Source of the DNA: Acidovorax sp. A79
GTDB taxonomy: Bacteria; Pseudomonadota; Gammaproteobacteria; Burkholderiales; Burkholderiaceae_C
Direction of reading: 5' to 3'
Length of the DNA stretch: 64,000 nt
NCBI RefSeq assembly: GCF_041154505.1
Contig: NZ_AP028672.1
Span: 1,191,001 to 1,255,000 of the forward strand
The translations under genes were made by a program, and so were the position numbers. The notes beneath the pieces are model-generated. The model saw only the letters and a list, made by a program, of their open reading frames with translations. It was not told the origin of the DNA and did no database searches. The first letter of the stretch is position 1; each line of letters begins with the position of its first letter. Positions 35,734-44,733 of this stretch are shown here, in pieces.

Positions 35734-36930
35734 TTACTTCCAGAGCGCGCACTTGCTCTCTGCCTTGGTGGTGAACACCGTGTCGCCCGGCAGCTTCTTG
35801 ATGAGCTTGTAGTAGTCCCATGGCTTGGTGGATTCGGCGGGCTTCTTCACTTCCATGAGGTACATGTCGTGCACGTAGCGGCCATCGGGACGCAGCTGGC
35901 CAGACGCGAAGAAGTCGTTCATCTTCATGCCGCGCCAGGCCGTCATGACCTTGTCGGCATCGATGCTCTTGGCTGCTTCCACGGCCTTGAGGTAGTTCAT
36001 GGTGGCGGAGTAGTCGGCGGCCTGGATCTCGCCGGGCATGCGCTTGGTCTTTTCAAAGAAGCGTGCGGCGAACTTGCGCGTGTCGTCGTTCAGGTCCCAG
36101 TACCAGCTGGTGGTGAACTGCAGGCCTTCGGTGTTGCGCAGCCCCAGGCTGTGCACGTCGCTGATGAAGATCAGCAGGCCCGCGAGCTTCATGCTCTTGC
36201 CGATGCCGAATTCCTTGGCGGCCTTGATGGCGTTGATGGTGTCGCCACCGGCATTGGCCAGGCCCAGGATCTGCGCCTTGGAGTTCTGCGCCTGCAGCAG
36301 GAACGACGAGAAGTCCGACGCGTTGAGCGGATGGCGCACGGTGCCCACCACGGTGCCGCCCTTGGCCTTGACCACCGTGCTGGTGTCGGCCTCCAGCGCA
36401 TGGCCGAATGCATAGTCGGCGGTGAGGAAGTACCACGACTTGCCCCCGGTGTCCACGATGGCCGAACCCGTGCCCTTGGCCAGCGCCACGGTGTCGTAGG
36501 CGTAGTGCACCGTGTAGGGACTGCATTGCTCGTTGGTCAGTGCCGAGGATGCAGCGCCGTTGTTGATGTACACGCGCTTCTTCTCGGCAGCCACCTTGGC
36601 GGACGCGAGGGCCGTGCCGGAATTGGTGCCGCCAAACAGCATGGTCAGGCCCTGGGTGTCGATCCACTCGCGCGCCTTGGACGCCGCGATGTCGGCCTTG
36701 TTCTGGTGATCCGCGGTGAGCAGCTCGATGGGCATGCCCAGCACCTTGCCGCCGAAGTCGTCGATGGCCATCTGGATGGCCACAGCCCCGTTCTTGCCCT
36801 CCACGTCGGCGTACAGGCTGGACATGTCGGTGATGAAGCCGATCTTGACCTTGTCCTGCGCGTGCGCGGCCGAGGTGGCCAGGCCCGCTGCGCCCAGCAT
36901 CAATGCCAGCACTTTGAGTTTGTTCTTCAT
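35734..36930 (-). CDS. Periplasmic branched-chain amino acid-type binding protein
   Basis: The solute receptor of the importer, 398 residues, with a signal peptide (MLGAAGLATSAAHA, cleavage after A24). The Peripla_BP_6 (LivK-type) fold is evident: VKIGFITDMSSLYADVEGKN, MLFGGTNSGTALASAKVAAE, NNGAASSALTNEQCSPYTVH, WYFLTADYAFGHALE, and RYVHDMYLMEVK at the end. Similar proteins bind aromatic acids, amides or short-chain compounds as well as amino acids. It lies third in the operon, 56 bases after livF. The start at 36930 has a purine-rich AGGAGA upstream. Confidence 0.9.
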   Translation of the reverse strand: MKNKLKVLALMLGAAGLATSAAHAQDKVKIGFITDMSSLYADVEGKNGAVAIQMAIDDFGGKVLGMPIELLTADHQNKADIAASKAREWIDTQGLTMLFGGTNSGTALASAKVAAEKKRVYINNGAASSALTNEQCSPYTVHYAYDTVALAKGTGSAIVDTGGKSWYFLTADYAFGHALEADTSTVVKAKGGTVVGTVRHPLNASDFSSFLLQAQNSKAQILGLANAGGDTINAIKAAKEFGIGKSMKLAGLLIFISDVHSLGLRNTEGLQFTTSWYWDLNDDTRKFAARFFEKTKRMPGEIQAADYSATMNYLKAVEAAKSIDADKVMTAWRGMKMNDFFASGQLRPDGRYVHDMYLMEVKKPAESTKPWDYYKLIKKLPGDTVFTTKAESKCALWK

Positions 36931-36986
36931 GGATTGTCTCCTGTGGGTGTGGTGGAAGAAAACGGGAAAGAGGTCACCTGGACAGC

Positions 36987-37712
36987 TCAGACGCCCAGCA
37001 GTTCGGTGAGCACGGGCATCTTTGCCTCAAGCTCGGACGCACCGAACTTCTCGACGATGCGGCCGTGCTCCATGACGTAGAAGCGGTCGGCCAGCGGCGC
37101 GGCGAAGCGGAAGTTCTGCTCCACCATGACCACCGTGTAGCCCTTTTCGCGCAGCATGGTGATCATGCGGGCCAGCGCCTGCACGATGACAGGCGCCAGG
37201 CCTTCGGAAATCTCGTCCAGCAGCAGCAGGTTGGCCCCCGTGCGCAGGATGCGGGCCACGGCCAGCATCTGCTGCTCGCCGCCCGACAGGCGCGTGCCCT
37301 GGCTGTTCCTGCGTTCGGCCAGGTTGGGAAACATGGCGTAGATCTCCTGCACCGACATGCCGGGGGTGCCGGTCTTCAGCGCCGGCGGCAGCAGCAGGTT
37401 TTCCTCGCACGACAGGCTGGAGAAGATGCCGCGCTCTTCCGGGCAGTAGCCCACGCCCAGGTGGGCGATGCGGTGCGTGGGCATGTGGATCGTCTCGACG
37501 CCGTTGATCTTGACCGAGCCCTTGCGCGCGCCGGTCAGCCCCATGATCGCGCGCATGGTGGTGGTGCGGCCCGCGCCGTTGCGCCCCAGCAGCGTGACCA
37601 CCTCGCCGGGTTGCACGACGATGTCCACGCCATGCAGCACGTGCGACTCGCCGTACCAGGCCTCGAGGTTGCTGATTTCAAGGGCAGGGGTCTTGGATGC
37701 GGTGGTCGCCAT
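36987..37712 (-). CDS. livF: Branched-chain amino acid ABC ATPase LivF (Walker A Lys to Arg)
   Basis: The second ATPase subunit, 241 residues from the ATG at 37712, which has GGAG upstream. Another ATG 27 bases earlier would overlap livG. Signature LSGGEQQMLAVARIL, Walker B LLLLDEISEGLAP and the H-loop VEQN are normal. The Walker A motif reads GRNGAGRTTT: the invariant lysine is arginine (codon CGC on the coding strand). If not a sequence error, ATP binding by this half-site would be altered, while LivG keeps a normal GPNGAGKTT. The livG stop precedes this start by one base. Confidence 0.9.
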   Translation of the reverse strand: MATTASKTPALEISNLEAWYGESHVLHGVDIVVQPGEVVTLLGRNGAGRTTTMRAIMGLTGARKGSVKINGVETIHMPTHRIAHLGVGYCPEERGIFSSLSCEENLLLPPALKTGTPGMSVQEIYAMFPNLAERRNSQGTRLSGGEQQMLAVARILRTGANLLLLDEISEGLAPVIVQALARMITMLREKGYTVVMVEQNFRFAAPLADRFYVMEHGRIVEKFGASELEAKMPVLTELLGV

Positions 37713-37713
37713 C

Positions 37714-38484
37714 TCAATGTGCTCCCTGCAGTTGGCCATCGGTGGTGCCCATGTAGGCTTCCATCACTTGCGGGTTGTTGGACACCTCGGCATACGGGCC
37801 TTCGGCCAGCACGGCGCCGCGCTGCAGCACCGTGATGCGGTCGGCGATGGTGGAGACCACCTTCATGTTGTGTTCCACCATCAGGATGGTGCGGCCGGCC
37901 GAGACTTTCTTGATGAGCTGGGTGACGCGGTCCACGTCCTCGTGGCCCATGCCCTGCGTGGGTTCGTCCAGCAGCATGAGTTCGGGCTCCATGGCCAGCG
38001 TGGTGGCGATCTCCAGCGCGCGCTTGCGGCCGTACGGCAGGTTCACGGTGACCTCGTCGGCCAGGTCCTCCAGGCCCACCTCGGTCAGCAGCTGCATGGC
38101 CCGGTCGTCCAGCTGGTGCAGGGTGCGCTCGCTGCGCCAGAAGTGAAATGAGGTACCCAGCTTGCGCTGCAGGCCCAGGCGCACGTTCTCCATCAGCGTG
38201 AGGTGCGGGAACACGGCCGAGATCTGGAACGAGCGGATGACGCCGCGCCGGGCGATCTGCGCGGGCTGCTCACGGGTGATGTCGTGCCCGTTGAAACGGA
38301 TGGTGCCCGACGTGGGCGTGAGGAATTTTGTCAGCAGGTTGAAGCATGTGGTCTTGCCTGCGCCATTGGGACCGATCAGCGCATGGATGGAACCCCGGCG
38401 CACGGCCAGGTTCACATCGCTGACGGCGGTGAAGCCCTTGAACTCTTTGGTCAGGCTGTGGGTTTCAAGAATGACGTCGCTCAT
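37714..38484 (-). CDS. livG: Branched-chain amino acid ABC ATPase LivG
   Basis: The first ATPase subunit of the importer, 256 residues, promoter-proximal gene of the operon. Walker A is GPNGAGKTTCFNLL, the Q-loop lies near RSFQISAVFPHLT, and the signature is the family variant LPYGRKRALEIA. Walker B is LMLLDEPTQGMGHEDVDR and the H-loop is VEHNM. The C-terminal GPYAEVSNNPQVMEAYMG is the LivG-type tail. The start at 38484 is the conserved MSDVILETHSLTKEF. The order livG-livF-binding protein-livH-livM differs from the common order with the binding protein first. Confidence 0.92.
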   Translation of the reverse strand: MSDVILETHSLTKEFKGFTAVSDVNLAVRRGSIHALIGPNGAGKTTCFNLLTKFLTPTSGTIRFNGHDITREQPAQIARRGVIRSFQISAVFPHLTLMENVRLGLQRKLGTSFHFWRSERTLHQLDDRAMQLLTEVGLEDLADEVTVNLPYGRKRALEIATTLAMEPELMLLDEPTQGMGHEDVDRVTQLIKKVSAGRTILMVEHNMKVVSTIADRITVLQRGAVLAEGPYAEVSNNPQVMEAYMGTTDGQLQGAH

Positions 38485-38930
38485 TGCGCCTGGGTCGCTC
38501 CGTTGGGTGCTGGGGGAAGAAGCCTTGCGGCAAGGACTTCATGCGTGCGTTTTTGTCGCAGTGCATCGTATGCCCCCCTACCCTGCGGTAGATACTGGGA
38601 CTAATGCCTATGTATAAACGCCTATGCCTTCTGGCGCACCAGGCAAGCGCATGCGCGCCGCCTCCGTCCAGGGCGAGGCACCCGCCCTTCCGCCATCGCG
38701 CTTTTTGCCGCCCTGGCCGTCTCGGCAGGCCCCATGGCGAGGGTTCTGTCCGGCAGGCGCGGTCCGGCAAGACACTGACTTTTTACTTACAACCTGCAGC
38801 GTCGGGGGCCCCGCAGGGCTGCGGATGGGCAGCCCGCCGCCGCCCGGCGCGCTTCTGGCAAACATTCCCGTGGCCTGGGAGATTGCCCCGCCGCGTGCGG
38901 GGACCGGGGATGGGAACCTACACTGCATCC
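38485..38930. other. Divergent intergenic region upstream of the liv operon and exporter gene
   Basis: This 446-base stretch lies between the livG start and the exporter start. It must hold the liv promoter (minus) and the exporter promoter (plus). The part near 38570-38615 is AT-richer (GTAGATACTGGGACTAATGC) and a plausible regulatory site, but no promoter was assigned with confidence. Open frames on both strands here lack ribosome binding sites and similarity. Confidence 0.45.
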
Positions 38931-40745
38931 ATGGCTTCCACCCCTTCCCAACCCGCCCGCGGGGCGCCCCGCTCCCTGACAGGCCTGCTTCCATTTTTGC
39001 GGCCGTACCGGGCCCGCATCGCGTTGTCGGTGGTGTTCCTGGTGCTCGCGGCCCTCGCCACCCTGGCGTTTCCACTGGCCTTGCGCAACCTGGTGGACGG
39101 CGGCCTTGTCAGCGCGGACAAGGGGGCCCAGACCATGGCGCTGCGCAACCATTTCGAGGCCCTGTTCGCCGTGGCCGTGGCGCTGGGGGTGTTCTCCGCC
39201 GCGCGCTTCTACATGGTGAGCTGGCTGGGCGAGCGCGTGACCGCGGACCTGCGCGACGCCGTGTACAGCCATGTGCTGCGCCAAAGCCCCCAGTTTTTTG
39301 AAACCACGCAGACCGGGGAAGTGCTGTCGCGCCTGACCGCCGACACGACGCTCGTCCAGACCGTGGTCGGTTCGTCCTTGTCCATGGGCCTGCGCAATGC
39401 CGTCATGGGCGTGGGCGCGCTGGCCATGCTGGTGTGGACCAATCCCTATGTCATGTCGGTCGTGCTGCTGGCCGTGGTGCTGGTGGTGCTGCCCACCATG
39501 TGGATCGGGCGCAGGGTGCGGCGCCTGTCGCGCGACAGCCAGGACCGGGTGGCGGACTCGAGCGCCATCGCGGCGGAAGTGCTCAACGCCGTGCCGGTGG
39601 TGCAGAGCTACGCGGCCGAGCCCCGCGAGTCCGCCCGCTTCATGCAGGCCACCGAAAATGCGTTCCAGGTCGCCATCAAGCGCACCCGTGCCCGGGCCCT
39701 TCTGGTGGCCTTCATCATCATTGCCAACGCCGCGCTGCTGCTGTGGGGCCTGTACCGCGGCACGGAGGCCGTGCTGGCTGGCAAGATGACCGCCGGCCAT
39801 CTGGGGCAGACCGTGGTGTACGTGATCCTGCTGGCCGGCGCCGTGGCAGTGCTGGGCGAGGTCTACGGCGACCTGCTGCGCGCCGCGGGCGCCACGGAGC
39901 GGCTGATGGAGCTGCTGGGGAGCCGCTCCCCCGTGGCGGACCCGGACGAGCCCCAGGAACTTCCGCTCTCCGAACGCGGCCTGGAGGTGGAGTTCGAGCA
40001 GGTGCAGTTCCACTACCCCTCGCGCCCCGATCAACCCGCCCTGCACGACTTTTCCCTGCGCCTGGCGCCCGGCGAAACGGTGGCGCTGGTGGGCGCCAGC
40101 GGCGCGGGCAAGACCACCGTGTTCCAGCTGCTGCAGCGCTTTTACGACGTGGACTCCGATGCCGACGGCGTCCCGCAGGGGCGCATCCGCCTCAATGGCG
40201 TGGACATCCGCAGGCTGCGGCTCAAGGCCCTGCGCTCGCACACGGGCACCGTGCCACAGGACGCGGTGATTTTCTCGGCCTCCGCGATGGACAACATCCG
40301 CTATGGGCGCCCCGACGCGACGGACGAGGAGGTGGTTGCCGCCACGCGCGCCGCGTTCGCGCACGACTTCATCACCGCGCTGCCGCAAGGGTATGCCACC
40401 TTCCTGGGAGAGCGCGGCGTGCGCCTGTCAGGCGGCCAGCGCCAGCGCATTGCCATCGCCAGGGCCATGCTCAAGAACCCGCCACTGCTGCTGCTGGACG
40501 AGGCCACCAGCGCGCTGGACGCCGAGAGCGAGCGCATGGTCCAGGCGGCCCTGGACACCGCCATGCAGCGCCACACAGGCCGCCGCACCACGCTGGTCAT
40601 TGCCCACCGGCTGGCCACCGTGCAGAACGCGGACCGCATCGTGGTACTGGACCATGGGCGCATCGTCGAGCAGGGCACCCACACGGCCCTGCTGGCGCAA
40701 GGCGGCGTCTATGCCCGCCTGGCGGCATTGCAGTTCACGGTGTAG
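38931..40745 (+). CDS. ABC exporter with fused permease and ATPase, MsbA-like
   Basis: A half-size exporter of 604 residues that works as a homodimer. The N-terminal membrane domain has six helices (LTGLLPFLRPYRARIALSVV start; EVLSRLTADTTLVQ, then VPVVQSYAAE coupling region). The ATPase has Walker A GASGAGKTTVFQLL, Q-loop GTVPQDAVIFSASAMDNIRYG, signature LSGGQRQRIAIARAML, Walker B LLLLDEATSALD and H-loop VIAHRL. This fits the lipid A/multidrug exporter group; an unambiguous MsbA assignment is not possible. The ATG at 38931 was chosen; ATG at 38910 is in frame. An interspersed repeat follows its stop. Confidence 0.85.
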   Translation: MASTPSQPARGAPRSLTGLLPFLRPYRARIALSVVFLVLAALATLAFPLALRNLVDGGLVSADKGAQTMALRNHFEALFAVAVALGVFSAARFYMVSWLGERVTADLRDAVYSHVLRQSPQFFETTQTGEVLSRLTADTTLVQTVVGSSLSMGLRNAVMGVGALAMLVWTNPYVMSVVLLAVVLVVLPTMWIGRRVRRLSRDSQDRVADSSAIAAEVLNAVPVVQSYAAEPRESARFMQATENAFQVAIKRTRARALLVAFIIIANAALLLWGLYRGTEAVLAGKMTAGHLGQTVVYVILLAGAVAVLGEVYGDLLRAAGATERLMELLGSRSPVADPDEPQELPLSERGLEVEFEQVQFHYPSRPDQPALHDFSLRLAPGETVALVGASGAGKTTVFQLLQRFYDVDSDADGVPQGRIRLNGVDIRRLRLKALRSHTGTVPQDAVIFSASAMDNIRYGRPDATDEEVVAATRAAFAHDFITALPQGYATFLGERGVRLSGGQRQRIAIARAMLKNPPLLLLDEATSALDAESERMVQAALDTAMQRHTGRRTTLVIAHRLATVQNADRIVVLDHGRIVEQGTHTALLAQGGVYARLAALQFTV

Positions 40746-40791
40746 CACCGGCTCCCCGGGGCACGGGCGGAGCTTCGCAGGCTTCAAGAAA

Positions 40792-40848
40792 TCGCTATAA
40801 ATACAATAGCTTATTGCGCTTACTCATCAAGCGTTTGCGACCAAAATA
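40792..40848 (+). repeat. Interspersed palindromic repeat after the exporter gene
   Basis: This reads CGCTATAAATACAATAGCTT, then ATTGCGCTTACTCATCAAGC and GTTTGCGACCAAAAT: both arms GCGCTT/CAAGCG and the flanking CTATAAA are present. It is a well-preserved copy and sits between convergent stops (exporter and DUF1178 gene), where it could act as weak terminator. Confidence 0.7.
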
Positions 40849-40885
40849 CCCACAACATATTGGCGGCCAGGCAGCGCCAGGAAGG

Positions 40886-41371
40886 CTATTGAAGGGTTTC
40901 CTTGGCCGCCGCAGGCAATGCCAGAGGCAGGACGGCAATGCCCTCCTCCAGCAACTCCAGGGCCTCGTCGGGGGTGGCCTGACCACGAATCGCACGCTCC
41001 TGCACCTCGCCATGGTGCATGCGGCGGGCTTCCTGGGCAAAACGCCCTCCCACATCCTCGGTGCTGGCGACGATCTTGCGGGCCAGCTCCAGCCAGGCGG
41101 CCTGCAGCGCGGGCGCAAGCACGCCGGCATCGGCCGGCGCCCCTCCGGCTCCGGGCACGGGAGACGGTGTTGTCACCGTGGGCGTGGTGGCGGCTGGATC
41201 TCGCGCGCCCAGATTCAAGCGCGGAGCGCTCAGACGCTTTTCAATGTGGGCGTCCGCGCACAGGGGGCATTGCACCAGCCCGCGCTGCTTCTGGCCCTGG
41301 AAATCATCCTCCGATCCGAACCAGCCTTCAAAGACATGGCCGAGCCGGCATTGGAGATCAAGCACCTTCAT
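40886..41371 (-). CDS. DUF1178-family protein
   Basis: A 161-residue cytoplasmic protein of the DUF1178 family. The N-terminus is a zinc-finger-like block: MKVLDLQCRLGHVFEGWFGS and LVQCPLCADAHIEKRLSAPR, where the histidine and three cysteines could bind zinc. A Pro/Thr-rich linker follows, then the helical domain VGGRFAQEARRMHHGEVQER and ATPDEALELLEEGIAVLPL. In many Betaproteobacteria it lies at the end of the nuo cluster, as here. The function is unknown. It follows the DUF2818 gene by 24 bases, so it is probably co-transcribed with nuoN. Confidence 0.85.
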   Translation of the reverse strand: MKVLDLQCRLGHVFEGWFGSEDDFQGQKQRGLVQCPLCADAHIEKRLSAPRLNLGARDPAATTPTVTTPSPVPGAGGAPADAGVLAPALQAAWLELARKIVASTEDVGGRFAQEARRMHHGEVQERAIRGQATPDEALELLEEGIAVLPLALPAAAKETLQ

Positions 41372-41395
41372 GGCAACACCTGAACGCGCCGGCCG

Positions 41396-41701
41396 TCACC
41401 CGTGGCGGCGCAGCAGGTACCGGTAGACAAAACCTGGAAAGGCCAGCGTGAGAAACAGCGTCCCGGTGATGGCATAGAACTCCCAGCCTTGGGGCGCGAT
41501 CTGCCCTGCGCGGCGCTCCAGCAAGAGCGCGAGGCCACCGACCAGGACATACAGCAGGAGGAGCTCAGCCAGCCGGCCGACGAGCGGCTTGCGCTGCCCG
41601 GCAACGGGCCCCACCACCAGCCAGCGGTGGTTCACAAACGGCAGGTTGGCGGCGATGAAGGCCGCCACGATGACCAGCCAGACGGACCCGGTAAGAGACA
41701 C
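41396..41701 (-). CDS. DUF2818-family membrane protein
   Basis: A 101-residue inner-membrane protein of the DUF2818 family, which follows nuoN in many Betaproteobacteria. It has three hydrophobic segments: SVWLVIVAAFIAANLPF, LAELLLLYVLVGGLALLLE and FYAITGTLFLTLAFPGFVYR. The conserved QIAPQGWEFYAITG block is present, and the C-terminus is RYLLRRHG. The start is a GTG at 41701 (V-SLTGSVWLV), matching the family N-terminus, 26 bases after the nuoN stop. No function is known; the position suggests a role in complex I assembly or stability, which is an inference only. Confidence 0.8.
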   Translation of the reverse strand: MSLTGSVWLVIVAAFIAANLPFVNHRWLVVGPVAGQRKPLVGRLAELLLLYVLVGGLALLLERRAGQIAPQGWEFYAITGTLFLTLAFPGFVYRYLLRRHG

Positions 41702-41727
41702 AGGAACGAACGAGAGCGGCGAGGCGC

Positions 41728-43221
41728 TCAGGTCGCCAGCGCGCGCACGACAGCGTCCGCGCACAGCGCCATCAGACCGCCGGGCAGAAGGCCCAGCACC
41801 AGAAGAAGTGCACCGTTGAGCGTCAGTACCACGCGCACGTCCACGGGCGCCGATACGTTCGAAGCCGTCAGCGGGGCGTCGAAGTACATGACCTTCACCA
41901 CCCGCAGGTAGTAGAAGGCGCCAATCAGCGACATCATCACGGCGAACACCGCCATCGCGATGTACAGGCCCTGGCCGGAGGCCACCAGCGCCTGCAGCAC
42001 CGCCAGCTTGGCGTAGAAACCCACCAGCGGGGGAATGCCGGCCATGGAGAACAGGCAGACCGCCATCACGCCCGCATACAGGGGGCTGCGCTGGTTCAGG
42101 CCCGCAAAGTCCGAGATTTCTTCGCTCTCGAAGCCCTCGCGCGCCAGCAGCAGGATCACGCCGAACGCGGCCAGCGTGGTGAGCACATAGGTCACCACAT
42201 AGAACATGGAGGCGCTGTAGGCGTTCTCGACGGCCGTGGCATCCACATTGCCATTCACCACACCCGACATCAGGCCCAGCAGCACGAAGCCCATCTGCGA
42301 GATCGTGGAGTAGGCCAGCATGCGCTTGAGGTTGGTCTGCGCGATGGCAGCCAAGTTGCCCACGAGCAGCGAGCCGATGGCCAGCACCGCGAGCATCTGC
42401 TGCCAGTCGATGGCCAGGGGCAGCAGGCCGTCCACCAGCAGGCGAATCGTGATCGCGAAGGCTGCCAGCTTGGGCGCGCCACCGATCATGAGCGTGACGG
42501 CCGTGGGGGCACCCTGGTACACGTCGGGAATCCACATGTGGAACGGCACCACGCCCAGCTTGAAGGCCAGGCCAGCCACCACGAACACCAGGCCGAAGAC
42601 CAGCACCTGATGGCGGATCTGGCCCGAATTGACCGCCTTGAACACCTGACCGATGTCGAGCGAACCCGTGGCACCGTAGATCATGGACAGGCCGTACAGC
42701 AGGAAACCGCTGGCCATGGCGCCGAGCACGAAGTACTTCATCGCCGCTTCCGTCGCCGTGGCGTTGTCGCGGCGCAAGGCCACCAGGGCGTAGCTCGACA
42801 GGGTCAGGAGTTCCAGGCCCAGGTAGATCACCAGGAAGTTGTTGCCCGAGATCATGATGAACATGCCCAGCAGCGCAAACATCGACAGCGTGAACATCTC
42901 GCCGCCGCGCATCATGCCGCGGTCCGCCGCATAGGGACGGCCGTAGACCAGCGTGATCATCATCGCCACGGTGGCGAAGCACTTGAGCCAGTTGCCCATG
43001 GCGTCGCTGACCACCATGTTGCCAAAGCCGTAGAAGGTGTTGCCGCTGCTGGCGTACATGGCCTGCAATGCCGCCACCACGGCCAGCGTGAGCAGGGTCA
43101 GCACATAGGTGCCCGTGCGGCGTGCGCTGTGCACGCCCAGATCGACCAGCGCGATCACGCAGGCCATGGTCAATAGCACGATTTCGGGGTAAATCGCGAG
43201 CCAGCTGATGTTGTCAATCAT
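41728..43221 (-). CDS. nuoN: NADH-quinone oxidoreductase subunit N
   Basis: The third antiporter-like membrane subunit of complex I, 497 residues, with 14 predicted helices. Characteristic blocks are LGLELLTLSSYALVALRRDNATATEAAMKYFVLGAMASG, GLAFKLGVVPFHMWIPDVYQGAP with the proton-path lysine, and KRMLAYSTISQMGFVLLGL. It helps proton translocation coupled to quinone reduction in the inner membrane. It is the last nuo gene of the cluster, 24 bases after nuoM. The start at 43221 gives the family N-terminus. Confidence 0.95.
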   Translation of the reverse strand: MIDNISWLAIYPEIVLLTMACVIALVDLGVHSARRTGTYVLTLLTLAVVAALQAMYASSGNTFYGFGNMVVSDAMGNWLKCFATVAMMITLVYGRPYAADRGMMRGGEMFTLSMFALLGMFIMISGNNFLVIYLGLELLTLSSYALVALRRDNATATEAAMKYFVLGAMASGFLLYGLSMIYGATGSLDIGQVFKAVNSGQIRHQVLVFGLVFVVAGLAFKLGVVPFHMWIPDVYQGAPTAVTLMIGGAPKLAAFAITIRLLVDGLLPLAIDWQQMLAVLAIGSLLVGNLAAIAQTNLKRMLAYSTISQMGFVLLGLMSGVVNGNVDATAVENAYSASMFYVVTYVLTTLAAFGVILLLAREGFESEEISDFAGLNQRSPLYAGVMAVCLFSMAGIPPLVGFYAKLAVLQALVASGQGLYIAMAVFAVMMSLIGAFYYLRVVKVMYFDAPLTASNVSAPVDVRVVLTLNGALLLVLGLLPGGLMALCADAVVRALAT

Positions 43222-43245
43222 CTCGAATCTCTCAGTTCAGTCTGG

Positions 43246-44721
43246 TCAGTTCAGCTTGGACAGCGCGACATGCTTGAGCAGTTCGGCCACCGAGGTGTCC
43301 ATCACATCGGTGAAGGGGCGCGGGTACAAGCCCATGGCCAGCACGGCGATGCCCAGCAGTGCAAGCACCAGGAACTCGCGGCTGTCGATATCGGTGAGGC
43401 CCTTAACGTTGTCGTTGCCGACAGGTCCCAGGTACACCCGCTTGAACATCCACAGCGTGTAGGCGGCGCCAAAAATCAACGCCGTGGCGGCTGCCATGCC
43501 GATCCAGAAGTTGGCCTTGACGGCCCCCAGGATCACCATCCATTCGCCGACGAAACCGGCGGTGCCCGGAAGGCCGCAGTTGGCCATGGCAAACAGCAGC
43601 GCGAAGGCCGTGAAGTTGGGCATGGTGTTGACCACGCCGCCGTAGGCCGCGATTTCACGCGAGTGCACGCGGTCGTACAGCACGCCGATGGACAGGAACA
43701 TGGCACCCGAGACGAAGCCGTGGGCAATCATCTGCACCAGGCCGCCGGAGACGCCCAGGTCGTTGAAGATGAAAAAACCCAGGGTCACGAAGCCCATGTG
43801 CGCCACCGACGAGTAGGCCACCAGCTTCTTCATGTCCTTCTGGACCATGGCCACCAGGCCCACATAGATCACCGCGATCAGCGACAGCGCGATCATCAGC
43901 CACGCCCATTCGCGCGAAGCGTCGGGAGCGATGGGCATCGAAAACCGCAGGAAACCGTAGGCACCGAGCTTGAGCATGATGGCGGCCAGCACGGCCGAGC
44001 CGCCGGTGGGGGCTTCCACGTGCACGTCGGGCAGCCAGGTATGCACTGGCCACATGGGTACCTTCACGGCGAAGGCCGCGAAGAAAGCGAAGAACAGCAG
44101 CGTCTGCGCGCGGCCGCTCAATGGCAGCTGGTGCCACGTCGCGATGTCGAAGCTGCCACCCGACTGGTTGTACAGGAAGATCAGCGCGATCAGCATCAGC
44201 AGCGAGCCAAGCAGCGTGTACAGAAAGAACTTGAACGCCGCGTAGATCTTGTTGGGGCCGCCCCAGATCCCGATGATCAGGTACATGGGGATCAGCGTGG
44301 CTTCGAAGAACACGTAGAACAGCATGCCGTCCAGCGCCGTGAACACTCCGACCATGAGGCCTGACAGGATCAGGAACGCGCCCATGTACTGGTTCACGCG
44401 CTCGGTGATGGACTCCCAGGAAGCCACCACCACGATGACGGAGATGAAAGCCGTCAGCGGCACGAACCAGAACGAAATGCCATCCACGCCCAGGTGGTAG
44501 TGGACATTGAAGCGCTCGATCCAGGCGGCCTTCTCGACAAACTGCATCGCCGCCGTGCCCAGCTTGAAGCCATCGTACAGGGGCAAAGTCACCAGGAAGC
44601 CGATCACGGCCCCGACCAGCGCCAGCCACCGCACCGCGCGGGCATGCTCATCCCGCCCAATGGCCAGCAGCAGCACACCGAAGGCAATCGGTGTCCAGAT
44701 TGCAAGACTCAACAGACCCAT
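43246..44721 (-). CDS. nuoM: NADH-quinone oxidoreductase subunit M
   Basis: The second antiporter-like membrane subunit, 491 residues with about 14 helices. Conserved blocks include HYHLGVDGISFWFVPLTAFI, FVFFEATLIPMYLIIGIWGG, VKVPMWPVHTWLPDVHVEAPTG with key lysine and histidine, and KKLVAYSSVAHMGFVTLGFF. It lies in the complex I proton-pumping arm. It is 12 bases after nuoL and 24 bases before nuoN. Confidence 0.95.
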   Translation of the reverse strand: MGLLSLAIWTPIAFGVLLLAIGRDEHARAVRWLALVGAVIGFLVTLPLYDGFKLGTAAMQFVEKAAWIERFNVHYHLGVDGISFWFVPLTAFISVIVVVASWESITERVNQYMGAFLILSGLMVGVFTALDGMLFYVFFEATLIPMYLIIGIWGGPNKIYAAFKFFLYTLLGSLLMLIALIFLYNQSGGSFDIATWHQLPLSGRAQTLLFFAFFAAFAVKVPMWPVHTWLPDVHVEAPTGGSAVLAAIMLKLGAYGFLRFSMPIAPDASREWAWLMIALSLIAVIYVGLVAMVQKDMKKLVAYSSVAHMGFVTLGFFIFNDLGVSGGLVQMIAHGFVSGAMFLSIGVLYDRVHSREIAAYGGVVNTMPNFTAFALLFAMANCGLPGTAGFVGEWMVILGAVKANFWIGMAAATALIFGAAYTLWMFKRVYLGPVGNDNVKGLTDIDSREFLVLALLGIAVLAMGLYPRPFTDVMDTSVAELLKHVALSKLN

Positions 44722-44733
44722 TTGTTGTTTTCC

